From the NCBI RefSeq assembly GCF_020097835.1, contig NZ_CP083666.1, forward strand, positions 2,294,001 to 2,358,000: DNA of 64,000 nucleotides, read 5' to 3'. Shown one piece after another: positions 27,476-36,147 of the stretch. Both the position numbers and the translations under genes were made by a program. The stretch's first letter is position 1; the number at the start of each line of letters is the position of its first letter. This DNA is from Haloprofundus halobius (GTDB taxonomy: Archaea; Halobacteriota; Halobacteria; Halobacteriales; Haloferacaceae). Under the pieces are notes generated by a model. That model was given only the letters and a program-made list of their open reading frames with translations, was not told the DNA's origin and searched no databases.

Positions 27476-27659
27476 CGAGTCCAACGACACGAGGCGACTG
27501 TTTAGTAGAGCAGTTCGATTCCGGTGTGTGGATGTGGAGAACGCGAACGATGGACCGTTCGTCAACGGCACGCCGTCTATCGACTGTGCTGCGATACCGT
27601 ACCGTCCAGCGCCCTCGAATCGGAAGCCACTTATGCAGGTCGGGTGTATCCGTAGTTGA

Positions 27660-27732
27660 GTCCTGATAGGGTAGTGGACTATCCTCTTGGCTTGCGGAGC
27701 CAGGGACCGGAGTTCAAATCTCCGTCAGGACG
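27660..27732 (+). tRNA. tRNA-Arg(GCG)
   Basis: 73 bases. Acceptor GTCCTGA pairs with TCAGGAC, discriminator G; anticodon stem TTGGC/GCCAG with loop TTGCGGA, anticodon GCG, decoding CGC/CGU. T-arm CGGAG/CTCCG with TTCAAAT loop. Its 3' end is copied, once inverted and once direct, in the next 70 bases. Confidence 0.92.
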
Positions 27733-27744
27733 TTCACTTCGTTC

Positions 27745-27798
27745 ACGACCTGACGAGCCTCACGCTCGCGTTGCTCGCGTGAGACTCCGTCAGGACGT
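27745..27798. repeat. Hairpin with arms copied from the tRNA-Arg 3' end
   Basis: Left arm ACGACCTGACGAG (27745-27757) is a near-perfect inverted copy, and the right arm CTCCGTCAGGACGT (27785-27798) an exact direct copy, of the tRNA-Arg tail at 27720-27733. Between them an inner stem CTCACGC/GCGTGAG (27759-27765 / 27777-27783) closes a small loop. The right arm looks like an att-type tail duplicate. Confidence 0.7.
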
Positions 27799-27847
27799 TT
27801 TCACGGCGCAACACGACGAGCGTAGCGAGGAGTCTGGCCGTGTGAAA
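27797..27847. repeat. Second hairpin, AGCGA-type loop
   Basis: GTTTTCACGGC (27797-27807) and GCCGTGTGAAAC (27837-27848) are complementary with one bulge; the loop contains GACGAGCGTAGCGAGGAG. It overlaps the end of the previous hairpin by two bases. Same loop motif as hairpins behind tRNA-Val and tRNA-Phe. Confidence 0.5.
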
Positions 27848-28136
27848 CATCTCCGCGGAGATTTGAGCAGGTGAGACGCAACGCGACCGCCGCTGAACTG
27901 GTTCCGCGTTCTCGCTCGCGCAGAGATTAGTCAAAGGGTTGGTACGGCAGAGTGCAACGAGCGGAGCGAGCGCTCTCAGCCCTCGGGTCCGGCGGTTCGA
28001 CCGACGTTTCCCCTCGTGAGTTTACCCAGTATTCCGACGGTCGACGGTCGTCTGCGCTACACTTTCGGGTCGTGGCGATATTCTTTACCCGCATCTATTG
28101 TTAATGATTATATCATTCGACGCCGGACGAATAAGT

Positions 28137-29129
28137 ATGGTTCGACGACAATCCGCGGAGATAGATAGACGAACGTTCGTGAAAGGGACCGGTGCCGCGC
28201 TCGGCACCGCCGCGGTCGGCGGCGTCGCGACAGCGAGAGGGAGATCCACGGACGAGGCGAGCGGCGCCGACGTCTCGTTCGGCGAAGGCGACGACCCGAT
28301 CGAGATCGCCCATCGAGGGTTCGCCGGTCAGTATCCCGAGAACACGGTCGCGGCGGCCGTCGGGTCGGGGCTCGCGAACGCGGACGCCATCGAGATAGAC
28401 GTCGTACCCTGCGCGGGCGGGGAAGTCGTCGTCTTCCACGACGACGGCCTCTCGGAACGCGCCGGCGACGGCCTCACCGACCGGGAGGGACTCGTCTGGG
28501 AAACCGACTGCGAGACGGTGCTGGAAGCAGAGGTCCTGAACAGCGGTGAGACCGTACCGACGCTCGAAGAACTGATGGACGCGATTCCGACCGAGCTCGC
28601 GGTCAACATCGAACTCAAGAACCCCGGTTCCGCGAACCTCGCGTTCGCCGAGGACGTCGACGGCGACGAGCTGGACCGTCGAAAGGAGCTGTGGCGACCG
28701 TTCGTCGAGGACGTCTTCGACGTCGCCGCGAACTACGACAACGAGATACTCGTCTCGTCGTTCTACGAGGCTGCACTCGCCGTGACCCGAGAGATCGACG
28801 AGTCGATTCCCGTCGCCTTCCTCTTCTGGGACTCCATCGAGGAAGGCCTCCGGGTCACTCGGGAGTACGATTGCGAGGCGCTGCACCCACCGTTCGACAT
28901 GATCCAGGGCTCGCCCTTCTTCGACACCGGCGCGTACATCGAGGACTCCGACTTCGCGGACATCGACCTCCTCGAAGTCGCCCACGAGGAGGGCCGGACG
29001 GTGAACGTCTACACCGTCACGACGTGGTACGAAGCCGAGCAACTCGCCGCGGCCGGGGTCGACGGACTCATCGCCGACTACCCCGGGCTGCTGACCGCGA
29101 GCGACCCCGGTCGCGGAGACGGCGACTGA
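28137..29129 (+). CDS. Tat-exported glycerophosphodiester phosphodiesterase
   Basis: 330 residues. The N-terminus has a Tat signal (DRRTFVKGTGAALGTAAVG). The GDPD fold follows, with IAHRGFAGQYPENT (catalytic His, Glu), IEIDVV and VFHDDGLS, and the C-terminal VNVYTV and GVDGLIADYP motifs. The family hydrolyses glycerophosphodiesters to an alcohol and glycerol 3-phosphate; here outside the cell, perhaps to recover glycerol phosphate or phosphate from archaeal or environmental lipids. Internal deviation: it has an insert near residues 150-190. Monocistronic. Confidence 0.88.
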   Translation: MVRRQSAEIDRRTFVKGTGAALGTAAVGGVATARGRSTDEASGADVSFGEGDDPIEIAHRGFAGQYPENTVAAAVGSGLANADAIEIDVVPCAGGEVVVFHDDGLSERAGDGLTDREGLVWETDCETVLEAEVLNSGETVPTLEELMDAIPTELAVNIELKNPGSANLAFAEDVDGDELDRRKELWRPFVEDVFDVAANYDNEILVSSFYEAALAVTREIDESIPVAFLFWDSIEEGLRVTREYDCEALHPPFDMIQGSPFFDTGAYIEDSDFADIDLLEVAHEEGRTVNVYTVTTWYEAEQLAAAGVDGLIADYPGLLTASDPGRGDGD

Positions 29130-29153
29130 GACGCTCCGGCCGAAACGGCGTGG

Positions 29154-30662
29154 TTACCGACTCGCGGCTTCCTCGGCGCTCTGCGGGACCCCGTCGGGGA
29201 TGCTCAGGTCCGGGTCGTCGTCGACGTTGGCCGTCTCGACCGTCCCGTCGATAGCGCCGCGCCCGCCGCGCGACTCGACCGAGGAGTCCTCGAGGTGGAT
29301 GACGCCGCCGGTCTCGAGGTTGTCGTTTTCGACGACGCCCCACGCGGCCTCGTCGTAGTCGATGAGGATGTCCAGACCGGTGGCTTCGATGTCACCGCCG
29401 TTGCGGACCCAGAGACCGCGCGTGTAGCCCGAATGCGACGTGTAGTCGTCGACGTGGGCGACCGAGTTTTGGAGGTACGACCCGTCGCTGCCGAGTCGGT
29501 AGTTGGCGACGCCGTTGTTCTTCGCGTAGCAGTTCTCGACGTACACCGGCCCGTCGCCGCCACCGGCGTCGATACCGGGAGCGCTGGCGTATATCCCCTG
29601 CTTCCAGCCCTGGAAGTTGACGTTCCGGATCGTCACTTCGCCTTCGTGAGCCTTCCGGACGAAAACGAAGTTGATGTCGGACGTTCCGCCGCCCGCGTAG
29701 AGGTTCTCGACCACGCCGGTCCCGTCGTCGTCGGTCACCTCGAACGTGAACAGGTCCCTGTTCGAGGCGTTCTCTAATTCGCCCTCGATGCCGATGTTCC
29801 GGATGGCCCAGTCGTCGCCGCTCGCGTCGATATTGAGCGACGCGCCGTCGGCGGTGACGTCGTAGAGGACGTTTTCGAGCGTCTCACCGCTTCCGACGAT
29901 CTCGTCGTACGTCTCTCCGGCGTCGACGACGATCGTCTCGTATTCGTTGTCTCCGGTCTCCTCCTCTTCTTCCTCGTCGTCGTCGGTGTCGCCACGGCCC
30001 GCGTCGGTGTCGAACTCCGAGGGGTCGACCTCGTCGCCGTCGACCGTGATGGTGACGCCGTCGTCGGCGTCTAGCGCGGTGAGCTCGCCCTCGAAGTTGT
30101 AGGAGTCGGTGCCGTCGTTGGCGACTTCGCCGTTTGCGGACTGCCCGTCGATCACGTCCTCCTTGTCGGTGTTCGCCCGTCCGCCGTTAGTGATATCGCC
30201 GGACGCGGTGAACGAGTAAAACCCGTCACCGACAGCTTCGAGATAGCTCGAACCGTCCGAAGAGGAACCGATCTCCTCGCCGTTGACGTAGATGGTGACG
30301 CCGTCGTCGGCGTCGAGTTCGGTGAGTTCGCCCGCGAAGTGGTACGAGTCGGTACCGTCGTTGGCGACCTCGCCGCTGGCGGACTGTCCGTCGATATCGT
30401 CTTCCTTAGAGAGGTTCGCGCGTCCGCCGTTGACTATCTCGCCGGACGTGCTGAACGAGTAGAAGCCGTCACCGACGGCTTCGAGAGTGTTCGAGGGATC
30501 GGCGGCCGCGACGCCGGCGGTTCCGAGACCGCCCGCCGCCGCGATGGTCGCTCCGACGCCACGGAGGAACGGTCGGCGACCGGTCGAGCGAGGTCGGTCG
30601 GCGTTCGTCTGTGTTCGAATTTCGTCACTTTCAGGTTGCGTGGAGTTGTCAGTATCTTGCAC
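29154..30662 (-). CDS. Exported beta-helix protein with duplicated N-terminal domain
   Basis: 502 residues, GTG start. A long Tat leader carries GRRPFLRGVGATIAAAGG (about 28-45). Residues 60-131 and 141-211 are two near-identical copies of a small domain (LEAVGDGFYSF...GEVANDGTDSY...DADDGVTI). A Glu/Asp run (about 225-240) joins them to a parallel beta-helix-like part (about 245-490, repeated short turns such as AIRNIGIEGEL, TIRNVNFQGW), resembling pectate-lyase-fold polysaccharide lyases or binding proteins. The duplicated domain resembles secreted domains of halophilic polysaccharide enzymes; activity is unproven. Convergent with the GDPD gene. Confidence 0.7.
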   Translation of the reverse strand: MQDTDNSTQPESDEIRTQTNADRPRSTGRRPFLRGVGATIAAAGGLGTAGVAAADPSNTLEAVGDGFYSFSTSGEIVNGGRANLSKEDDIDGQSASGEVANDGTDSYHFAGELTELDADDGVTIYVNGEEIGSSSDGSSYLEAVGDGFYSFTASGDITNGGRANTDKEDVIDGQSANGEVANDGTDSYNFEGELTALDADDGVTITVDGDEVDPSEFDTDAGRGDTDDDEEEEEETGDNEYETIVVDAGETYDEIVGSGETLENVLYDVTADGASLNIDASGDDWAIRNIGIEGELENASNRDLFTFEVTDDDGTGVVENLYAGGGTSDINFVFVRKAHEGEVTIRNVNFQGWKQGIYASAPGIDAGGGDGPVYVENCYAKNNGVANYRLGSDGSYLQNSVAHVDDYTSHSGYTRGLWVRNGGDIEATGLDILIDYDEAAWGVVENDNLETGGVIHLEDSSVESRGGRGAIDGTVETANVDDDPDLSIPDGVPQSAEEAASR

Positions 30663-31088
30663 GGAATACGGCTCCGTCGTACGCTACCGGCATCCACCAT
30701 ATAGTTGTCCGCTTCCGTATCTGTACCAAAAAGTGTCGCTACAAGAATAGTAGTCTTCGTGAGGAAGTGTCGCCACGAGAATAGTAATCGCTACGGAGGT
30801 ATCTCGTCGAAATATAAACTCCATCGATTGGTGAATATCTACGGTCGAAAACAGTAACCATCAGATACCTGACTTCGTGTGTGATAGTTCGAGACCGGAT
30901 ACGATACGAGAGGTCGATACGTTAGGGGCGGGTCGAGAGACGGGAGTCGAAGGGGGAGATCGAACCCGACAGCCGAGAGCGACGGGACGAGCGGGTGCGG
31001 ACGCCGGTGCCGACCCGTTCGAGCGCCCCGACGCCCGACGTGGTCACTCGCGGCACGATTTTATCTGGGGGCGACGAACGACTCCGGT
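30663..31088. other. Non-coding stretch with short direct repeats
   Basis: 426 bases between divergent genes. The left part is the promoter side of the beta-helix gene. Two 25-base near-identical copies lie at 30731-30755 and 30765-30789 (period 34, core GAATAGTA(G/A)TC). The rest (30860-31080) shows no coding frame with a proper start. Confidence 0.6.
30731..30789. repeat. 25-base direct repeat pair
   Basis: Copies at 30731-30755 and 30765-30789 differ at three positions, starting AAGTGTCGC and ending AATAGTA(G/A)TC. They lie about 70-125 bases upstream of the beta-helix gene start and could be regulator sites or slippage products. Confidence 0.55.
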
Positions 31089-31709
31089 ATGGAGAACTCG
31101 CTCCGAGCAGGTCTCGCCATCTACAACGCGGGCGAGTACCACGCGGCCCACGACGCGTGGGAGGGGACGTGGCTCGAAGCCGAGGACGGCAGTAACGACG
31201 AGCGACTGCTCCACGGACTCATCCAGTTCACCGCCGTCGTCTACCACGCCCGTCGCCGCAACTGGAGCGGGGCACGACGACTCGCCGGGAGCGCTCACGG
31301 CTATCTCAGCGGTCTCCCGGACGACTACCGCGGCGTGAATATCGCGGTCGTCCGGACGGAGCTCGCACGACTCGCGGCCGACACCGAGCGGATCGAGCGT
31401 CGCCGACCACTCCGACTCACGCACGAGGGCGAAGCGCTTTCGCTCGCCGACCTCGACTTCGAGTCAACGACCGTCGTCGCCCGCGTTCGGGCGGAACACG
31501 ACACTCGATTCGACGAGGGCCGAATCGACGCGGCTATCGACGCCGCCCGCGAGGAGCGCGAAGAGGGGCACCGAACGCGCTACATCGCGCTCGTGATGGA
31601 CTTCGCAACCGGGAGCGACGCCGAACGACCGATAATATACCGGCGGCTCTGTGACCACCTCGAACGCCGCGAGCAGAAGCGACGCGACGTGGAAGGGTTG
31701 TTCGAGTAG
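31089..31709 (+). CDS. DUF309 family protein
   Basis: 206 residues. The N-terminal half has the DUF309 signature: YNAGEYHAAHDAWEGTWLE (12-30) and LLHGLIQFTAVVYHARRRNW. The histidines and acids of this helical domain are conserved in the family, whose function is unknown. The C-terminal half (from about 120) is a charged helical extension. Leaderless-looking ATG. No operon partners. Confidence 0.8.
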   Translation: MENSLRAGLAIYNAGEYHAAHDAWEGTWLEAEDGSNDERLLHGLIQFTAVVYHARRRNWSGARRLAGSAHGYLSGLPDDYRGVNIAVVRTELARLAADTERIERRRPLRLTHEGEALSLADLDFESTTVVARVRAEHDTRFDEGRIDAAIDAAREEREEGHRTRYIALVMDFATGSDAERPIIYRRLCDHLERREQKRRDVEGLFE

Positions 31710-31740
31710 CCGCCGAAGAGCGGTTCGAGTAGCCGCCGCA

Positions 31741-31808
31741 TCGACCCACTTTGCTCGTCGCCGACTCGTCACCGCTCGATGTCGACCCACCCCGCTCGTC
31801 GCCGACTC
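31741..31808. repeat. 27-base direct repeat pair after the DUF309 gene
   Basis: Two copies, 31741-31767 and 31782-31808, of a TCGACCCAC...GCTCGTCGCCGACTC unit, differing at three central bases. Located in the short region between convergent genes. Confidence 0.6.
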
Positions 31809-31850
31809 TCCCCGCTCGCCGTCGAGTCACCGTCATCTCCCGTCGCACCC

Positions 31851-32774
31851 TCACCAGTCGCCGATGAACGCCCACCGCTCGGCGTCGCGCCGGTCGACCG
31901 AGGGAACGTCGCCGAGCAACTCGGGGAGTTCCTCGCGCAGCCACCGGTCGTCGGGGGGTTGCCCGCCCGTCTCGGTGACCGCCTCCGCCGCAGCAGCACG
32001 GAGTTCTTCGGTCGTCGCCTCGCCCCGTCGGCGGAGCGCGTCGAACGCCGCCGCAGCGGCGAGACGTTGCTCGGCCGTCACCTTCCGGGTGACGAGCACG
32101 TGCGTGAGGTTCGCGTACCGGGGGCCGCCGTCTCGACCTCTGAGAACCGCCCGACCGTCCGTGTTCGTGTCGTCGACGGTCCCGTCCGCAATCGAGTCGC
32201 CGACGTAGCGCCAGAACGGACCGGCGTCTCCGTCACCGGCGCTCTTCGCGTCGCCGGGGTCAATGTGGGGCAACTCCGCGAGGGCCGCCCTCGCACAGTC
32301 GTCCCACCACTCGTCGGCGTCGCGGTAGCCGGTCGACGTCTCGGGGAACACGCCCGCCTTCAGTTCCGGCACCGTCGCTTCGCCCCACTCCCGGAGAAAC
32401 GTGAACGCGTGTTTGAGCGTCTCGATGCAGTCGACGCCGACGGGAGATTCCGCGAGCGTCCGCCGAACGTCAGGCGGGAGGTCGATGGCTTCGTCGGCGG
32501 CCGCCGTGTTGGGGGCTTGGAGCACCCGGCGACCGCTTTCGGTGAGCGCGTAGCGTCCGGCACGAACTGTGTCATCACTGCCGTCACCGGCGCCATCGCC
32601 GCCGTCGAGTTCGCGGACGAGATCGTCGTCCGCCATCCGGTGTAACCGCTCGGAGACCGTGTCGGTGTCGACGTCCGCGGTCATTCGGTCGGCTACCTCC
32701 GCGGCGGTAAGCCGTTTGCCGCGTAACCGCGCGAGAACCGAGCGGTCGAAGTCGGTGAGTTTTGTGTTGCTCAT
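31851..32774 (-). CDS. Winged-helix protein with two copies of a conserved C-terminal unit
   Basis: 307 residues. Residues 1-55 form a winged helix (DFDRSVLARLRGKRLTAAEVADRM). A unit at about 113-190 (FLREWGEATVPELKAGVFPE...GYRDADEWWDD...WRYVGDS) recurs in shorter form at about 237-305 (FDALRRRGEATTEEL...WAFIGDW). The same unit ends the protein at 49462-50142. It looks like a small helical domain with invariant Trp and a Y/F-(V/I)-GD end. Probably a DNA-binding regulator; no ligand or target visible. ATG 32774 chosen because the longer frame begins in the promoter. Confidence 0.65.
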   Translation of the reverse strand: MSNTKLTDFDRSVLARLRGKRLTAAEVADRMTADVDTDTVSERLHRMADDDLVRELDGGDGAGDGSDDTVRAGRYALTESGRRVLQAPNTAAADEAIDLPPDVRRTLAESPVGVDCIETLKHAFTFLREWGEATVPELKAGVFPETSTGYRDADEWWDDCARAALAELPHIDPGDAKSAGDGDAGPFWRYVGDSIADGTVDDTNTDGRAVLRGRDGGPRYANLTHVLVTRKVTAEQRLAAAAAFDALRRRGEATTEELRAAAAEAVTETGGQPPDDRWLREELPELLGDVPSVDRRDAERWAFIGDW

Positions 32775-32842
32775 ACGAAGGGATACCCCGGCTTGGCTAT
32801 TGAGACTCCACACCTATCGGTGTGCGGACTAGAGATCCGACT

Positions 32843-33154
32843 ATGGAGCACTCGGACGAACCTATCGCGGCCGCACGAGCGGAGATTCGCCGGGCGAGCG
32901 ACCGTACCGACGGGGAGACGCGCGAACAGTTGCTCTCGCTCGACGAGGGGTTGATGGAACTCGGCGGCGGCGACAAGGTCGAGTCCGACGGCCCGCCGAA
33001 GGAGGACCGCGTCGAACAGGTCGAGGAGACACTCGTCGGGTTAGCGAACGAACTCGACGACGACCACTGGATACAGGACCGCCTCGAAACGGCCCGCGAC
33101 TACCTCGACCAGTACCGTCAGGAACGCGGGGTTCCGACCGACGAGGGGCGATAG
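32843..33154 (+). CDS. Small helical acidic protein, unknown
   Basis: 103 residues, fully soluble, predicted mostly helical with heptad-like spacing. The VEQVEETLVGLANELDD and YLDQYRQERG segments stand out. Small haloarchaeal proteins of this layout are common and uncharacterised. ATG 32843; GTG 32822 is in frame. Divergent from the winged-helix gene with a 68-base gap, so both promoters overlap. Confidence 0.55.
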   Translation: MEHSDEPIAAARAEIRRASDRTDGETREQLLSLDEGLMELGGGDKVESDGPPKEDRVEQVEETLVGLANELDDDHWIQDRLETARDYLDQYRQERGVPTDEGR

Positions 33155-33208
33155 CGGACGGACGCGAGACGCTGACGTCGACGGCGCGCCGAGCGAAAAC
33201 GGAGTCGC

Positions 33209-34174
33209 TCAGTCGAAGTCGAACGAGGGCCACACTTCGTTCTCGTAGAACTCGAAGAACGACTCCTGGTCGTCGCCGACCTGATGGACGTACACGTGGT
33301 CGTAGCCCGCGTCGACGAACTTCTCGAGGTTCTCGACGTGGGTCTGCGGGTCCGGGTCGGTGATGACGCTGTCGGCCTCGCGGACGTCCTCCTTCGAGAC
33401 AGCCTGCGTGGCCTGCTCGAAGTGCGTCGGTGTCGGCAGTATCGAGGAGAGTTCGCCGGGGACGAACGAGTTCGGCCACTGCTCGTAGGCCGTCTCGACG
33501 GCCTCGTCCTCGTCTTCGGCGTAGCAGACGGTCATCTGTGCGAACGTCGGCCCGTCGCCGCCGTTCTCTTCGAATATCCGGAGCGGCTCCTCCTGCGGGC
33601 CGACACACCAGAAACCGTCGCCGAACTCGGCGGCCGCTTTCGCCGCGCGCTCGCCGTACGCGGAGACGGCGATGGGCGGCGTCTCCTCGGGACGCGTGAA
33701 CAGGCGCGCGTTCTCGACGGTGTAGTGCTCGCCGTAGTGGCTCGTCTGCCCGCCGTCCCAGAGTTTTCGGACGACTTCGACGGCCTCTTCGAGCATCTCC
33801 AGTCGGACGCGGTGCGGCGGCCAGTGGTCGCCGAGGATGTGCTCGTTGAGGTTCTCGCCGGTGCCGACGCCCCAGACGAAGCGGTCGCCGAGCATCTGCG
33901 CGGTCGTCGCCGTCGCCTGCGCGAATATCGCGGGGTGCATCCGCATGATGGGACAGGAGACGCCGACGACGACGTCGATCTCCTCGGTTGCCGTCGCGAC
34001 GCCGCCGAGCGTGCTCCAGACGAACGGCGCGTGTCCCTGCTCGCTCACCCAGGGGTGGTAGTGGTCCGAGATGGAGACGAAGTCGTACCCACGCTCTTCG
34101 GCTTCCCGCGCGTAGTCGACGAGGTCGTTCGGCGCGAACTCCTCGCTCGACAGCGTGTAGCCGAACTCCGTCAT
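33209..34174 (-). CDS. F420-dependent LLM-class oxidoreductase
   Basis: 321 residues. A luciferase-like TIM barrel: FGYTLSSEEFAPNDLVDYAREAE at the start (split over 4-26), SISDHYHPW, GVGTGENLNEH and the conserved YGERAAKAAAEFGDGFW. The family (the TIGR03557 type, close to F420-dependent glucose-6-phosphate dehydrogenase) moves hydride to or from coenzyme F420. The substrate is unknown. ATG 34174. It sits near Azf and pterin/deazaflavin-type genes. Confidence 0.85.
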   Translation of the reverse strand: MTEFGYTLSSEEFAPNDLVDYAREAEERGYDFVSISDHYHPWVSEQGHAPFVWSTLGGVATATEEIDVVVGVSCPIMRMHPAIFAQATATTAQMLGDRFVWGVGTGENLNEHILGDHWPPHRVRLEMLEEAVEVVRKLWDGGQTSHYGEHYTVENARLFTRPEETPPIAVSAYGERAAKAAAEFGDGFWCVGPQEEPLRIFEENGGDGPTFAQMTVCYAEDEDEAVETAYEQWPNSFVPGELSSILPTPTHFEQATQAVSKEDVREADSVITDPDPQTHVENLEKFVDAGYDHVYVHQVGDDQESFFEFYENEVWPSFDFD

Positions 34175-34324
34175 CGCGTCCCCCACTGGTTCCACCGGTG
34201 TCGCGTCTGCTTCGGATTCATGCGAGAAAGGGGGCAACGAGCGGGCGCTTAAGCGTGGTTCGTCTCTATGAGTGTTGGGGTCGGCGGAGGGGAGTGACCG
34301 CGAGTCGGTGCTGAGTGCGCGGCA

Positions 34325-35086
34325 TCACTCGAACTCGGCGGAGTTGTCCTGCGGGTCGTAGTCGAGAACCTCCTTGGTCCGCTCGATGGAGTAGTACTTG
34401 CGGTCGTTATCGCTGATTCCGTAAACGATCTCGTAGCCGTAGTCGGCGCGGATGCAGCAGTCGAACAGGTGCGCGCAGTCGCGGTAGGAGAGCCACATCG
34501 CCTGTCCGCGCTCGTAGTCGATCGGCGGGTGGTCGCGCGTCAGGTTGCCGATGCGGACGCAGACGACCGAGAGGTGGGTCTGGTCGTGGTAGTAGCGCCC
34601 GAGCGTCTCGCCCGCCGCCTTACTCACGCCGTAGAGGTTCCCCGGCCGGGGAAGCTCGCTCCCGTCGAGCAGGAACTCGCTCTCGGGGCGGTAGATGTCC
34701 GGCGTCCGGCGCTCGGTCTCGAAGGCGCTCACCGCGTGGTTCGAGGAGGCGAAGGCGACCTTGTCGACGCCCGCCTCGACCGCCGTCTCGAACAGCGCCT
34801 GTGTCCCGTCGATGTTGTTCCGGAGCACGCTGTCCCACGGCGCTTCCGGGCGCGGATCGCCCGCGAGGTGGATGATGGTGCCGACGCCGTCGACGGCCGG
34901 TGTGAGCGCCTCGCGGTCCGTGATGTCGGCGACGTAGACGTCGTCTTGCGTCGTTCCGGGGGGGAGTTTCTCGTCTGCCAGCGGTTCGCGGTCGAGCAGT
35001 CGCCAGTCGTGGTCCTCGCCGATACCACCGAGAATGGCTTGCCCGACGCGCCCGCCCGCGCCCGTCAGTAAAACCGGGTCGTCCAT
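34325..35086 (-). CDS. azf: NAD-dependent glucose-6-phosphate dehydrogenase, Azf type
   Basis: 253 residues, short-chain extended fold. NAD-binding TGAGGRVGQAILGGI (8-22), IIHLAGDPR, catalytic Ser and YGVSKAAGE (Tyr-x3-Lys), and RIGNLTRD. These features and the length match the archaeal 'zwischenferment' of haloarchaea, which oxidises glucose 6-phosphate with NAD+ in an oxidative pentose phosphate route. Related sugar-nucleotide epimerases cannot be excluded without alignment. Convergent neighbours; 151 bases downstream of nothing related. Confidence 0.8.
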   Translation of the reverse strand: MDDPVLLTGAGGRVGQAILGGIGEDHDWRLLDREPLADEKLPPGTTQDDVYVADITDREALTPAVDGVGTIIHLAGDPRPEAPWDSVLRNNIDGTQALFETAVEAGVDKVAFASSNHAVSAFETERRTPDIYRPESEFLLDGSELPRPGNLYGVSKAAGETLGRYYHDQTHLSVVCVRIGNLTRDHPPIDYERGQAMWLSYRDCAHLFDCCIRADYGYEIVYGISDNDRKYYSIERTKEVLDYDPQDNSAEFE

Positions 35087-35202
35087 TCGGTAGTAGATGG
35101 AAATACGGAGGGTAAGTAACGCACGGTTCGGGCCTGCAGCGCGACCGGTCCGACCGATGCGCCGCCCGACAGAGATTAACCGAGCGACGGAGTCGACTCT
35201 GC

Positions 35203-35544
35203 ATGGTCACCGACGCAGAGCAGGCGTGTTTCGAGGCGGGAATCAAGTTCGGGTCGCTCTACCACCAGTTCGCCGGAACGCCCGTCAGCGTCGACAGCGC
35301 GCGGAGTCTCGAAGTCGCGATGGCGGAGGCTATCGAGAATCAACCGTACTGCGAGACAGTCTCGGTGACGGTTCTCGATGACCGGGTCGCCGACGCCATC
35401 GACCACGAGAACGGCTACACCGAACTCACCGGGTCGCTCATGGAGGTCGAGATGGAGATTCGGTACGAATCAGTCAACGTCCGCACGCGCATGGAGATGG
35501 AAGACGGCTATCCGCTGATGAAACTAGTCGACGTAGACGCGTAG
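35203..35544 (+). CDS. mptD: Archaeal dihydroneopterin aldolase, MptD-like
   Basis: 113 residues, full family length. EAGIKFGSLYHQFAGTPVS at the start, AMAEAIENQPYCETVSV in the middle and MEMEDGYPLMKLVDV at the end match the archaeal MptD family. The enzyme releases glycolaldehyde from 7,8-dihydroneopterin in tetrahydrofolate/methanopterin synthesis. Divergent from azf. Its neighbourhood also has an ArfB-like hydrolase, another enzyme of pterin/flavin precursor chemistry. Confidence 0.8.
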   Translation: MVTDAEQACFEAGIKFGSLYHQFAGTPVSVDSARSLEVAMAEAIENQPYCETVSVTVLDDRVADAIDHENGYTELTGSLMEVEMEIRYESVNVRTRMEMEDGYPLMKLVDVDA

Positions 35545-35644
35545 ACAGTCGTGGCCGAATTTTGGACGGAGACCGCGACAGTCGCCGAATTTCACTTTCA
35601 CTTTCGGGCGTGCGTTTAAAACAGGTCGGGTCGAAAAGCCGGGT

Positions 35645-36136
35645 ATGAGCCAATCGCAACTGGGCGACGACGAACTGTTCGGCGAGGCGGCCGCGGAGAT
35701 GCGCGAAGACGTCGAGGAACACCTCGCCGCGGCGCGCGAGACGCTTCCGGAGGGCAACGACATCTGGGAGACGGAGGCCGACAACGTCCTCGGTGTGCTC
35801 AACGGCCTGCGCTCGGCGCTCGACACCGGCGACGCCGAAGACCACCTCCGACAGGCGAAGAAGTGGTACACCATCGGCGAACGCGCCGACGCGTTCGAGG
35901 ACGCAGACGACCTCGCAGAGGCCATCGAGGACATCGAGGAACTGCTCGAACAGATAACCGAGGCCCACGAGAACGTCGGCGAACTCGCCAGCACGATTCC
36001 GCAACTCCGCGGCGCGTTGGACGAGGCCCACGAAGAAGCCGACGACGAGAGCGAAGCAGACGAGGACGAAGACGACGAGGAAGAGACGGAAGCCGACGAC
36101 GAGGACGACGAGGACGACGAGGACGACGAGGAGTGA
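35645..36136 (+). CDS. Haloarchaeal acidic protein (DUF5790-like)
   Basis: 163 residues. A helical domain (about 1-125, including KKWYTIGERADAFEDADDLAEAI split over 75-98) is followed by a tail of almost only Asp and Glu (about 128-163). I believe it is the DUF5790 family, from memory. The poly-acid tail suggests a chaperone-like or nucleic-acid-mimicking role, unproven. It stops 12 bases before the stop of the convergent creatininase-like gene. Confidence 0.65.
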   Translation: MSQSQLGDDELFGEAAAEMREDVEEHLAAARETLPEGNDIWETEADNVLGVLNGLRSALDTGDAEDHLRQAKKWYTIGERADAFEDADDLAEAIEDIEELLEQITEAHENVGELASTIPQLRGALDEAHEEADDESEADEDEDDEEETEADDEDDEDDEDDEE

Positions 36137-36147
36137 ACGACGGGTAG

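Larger units (their letters stand above)
27733..28136. other. Non-coding stretch between tRNA-Arg and the GDPD gene
   Basis: 404 bases. The first 115 hold the two hairpins above; then comes a perfect 14-base palindrome ATCTCCGCGGAGAT (27849-27862) and further AGCGA-type sequence (about 27950-27970). The last 60 bases are AT-rich (TTAATGATTATATCA near 28100) and should contain the promoter of the GDPD gene. No credible gene. Confidence 0.6.
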
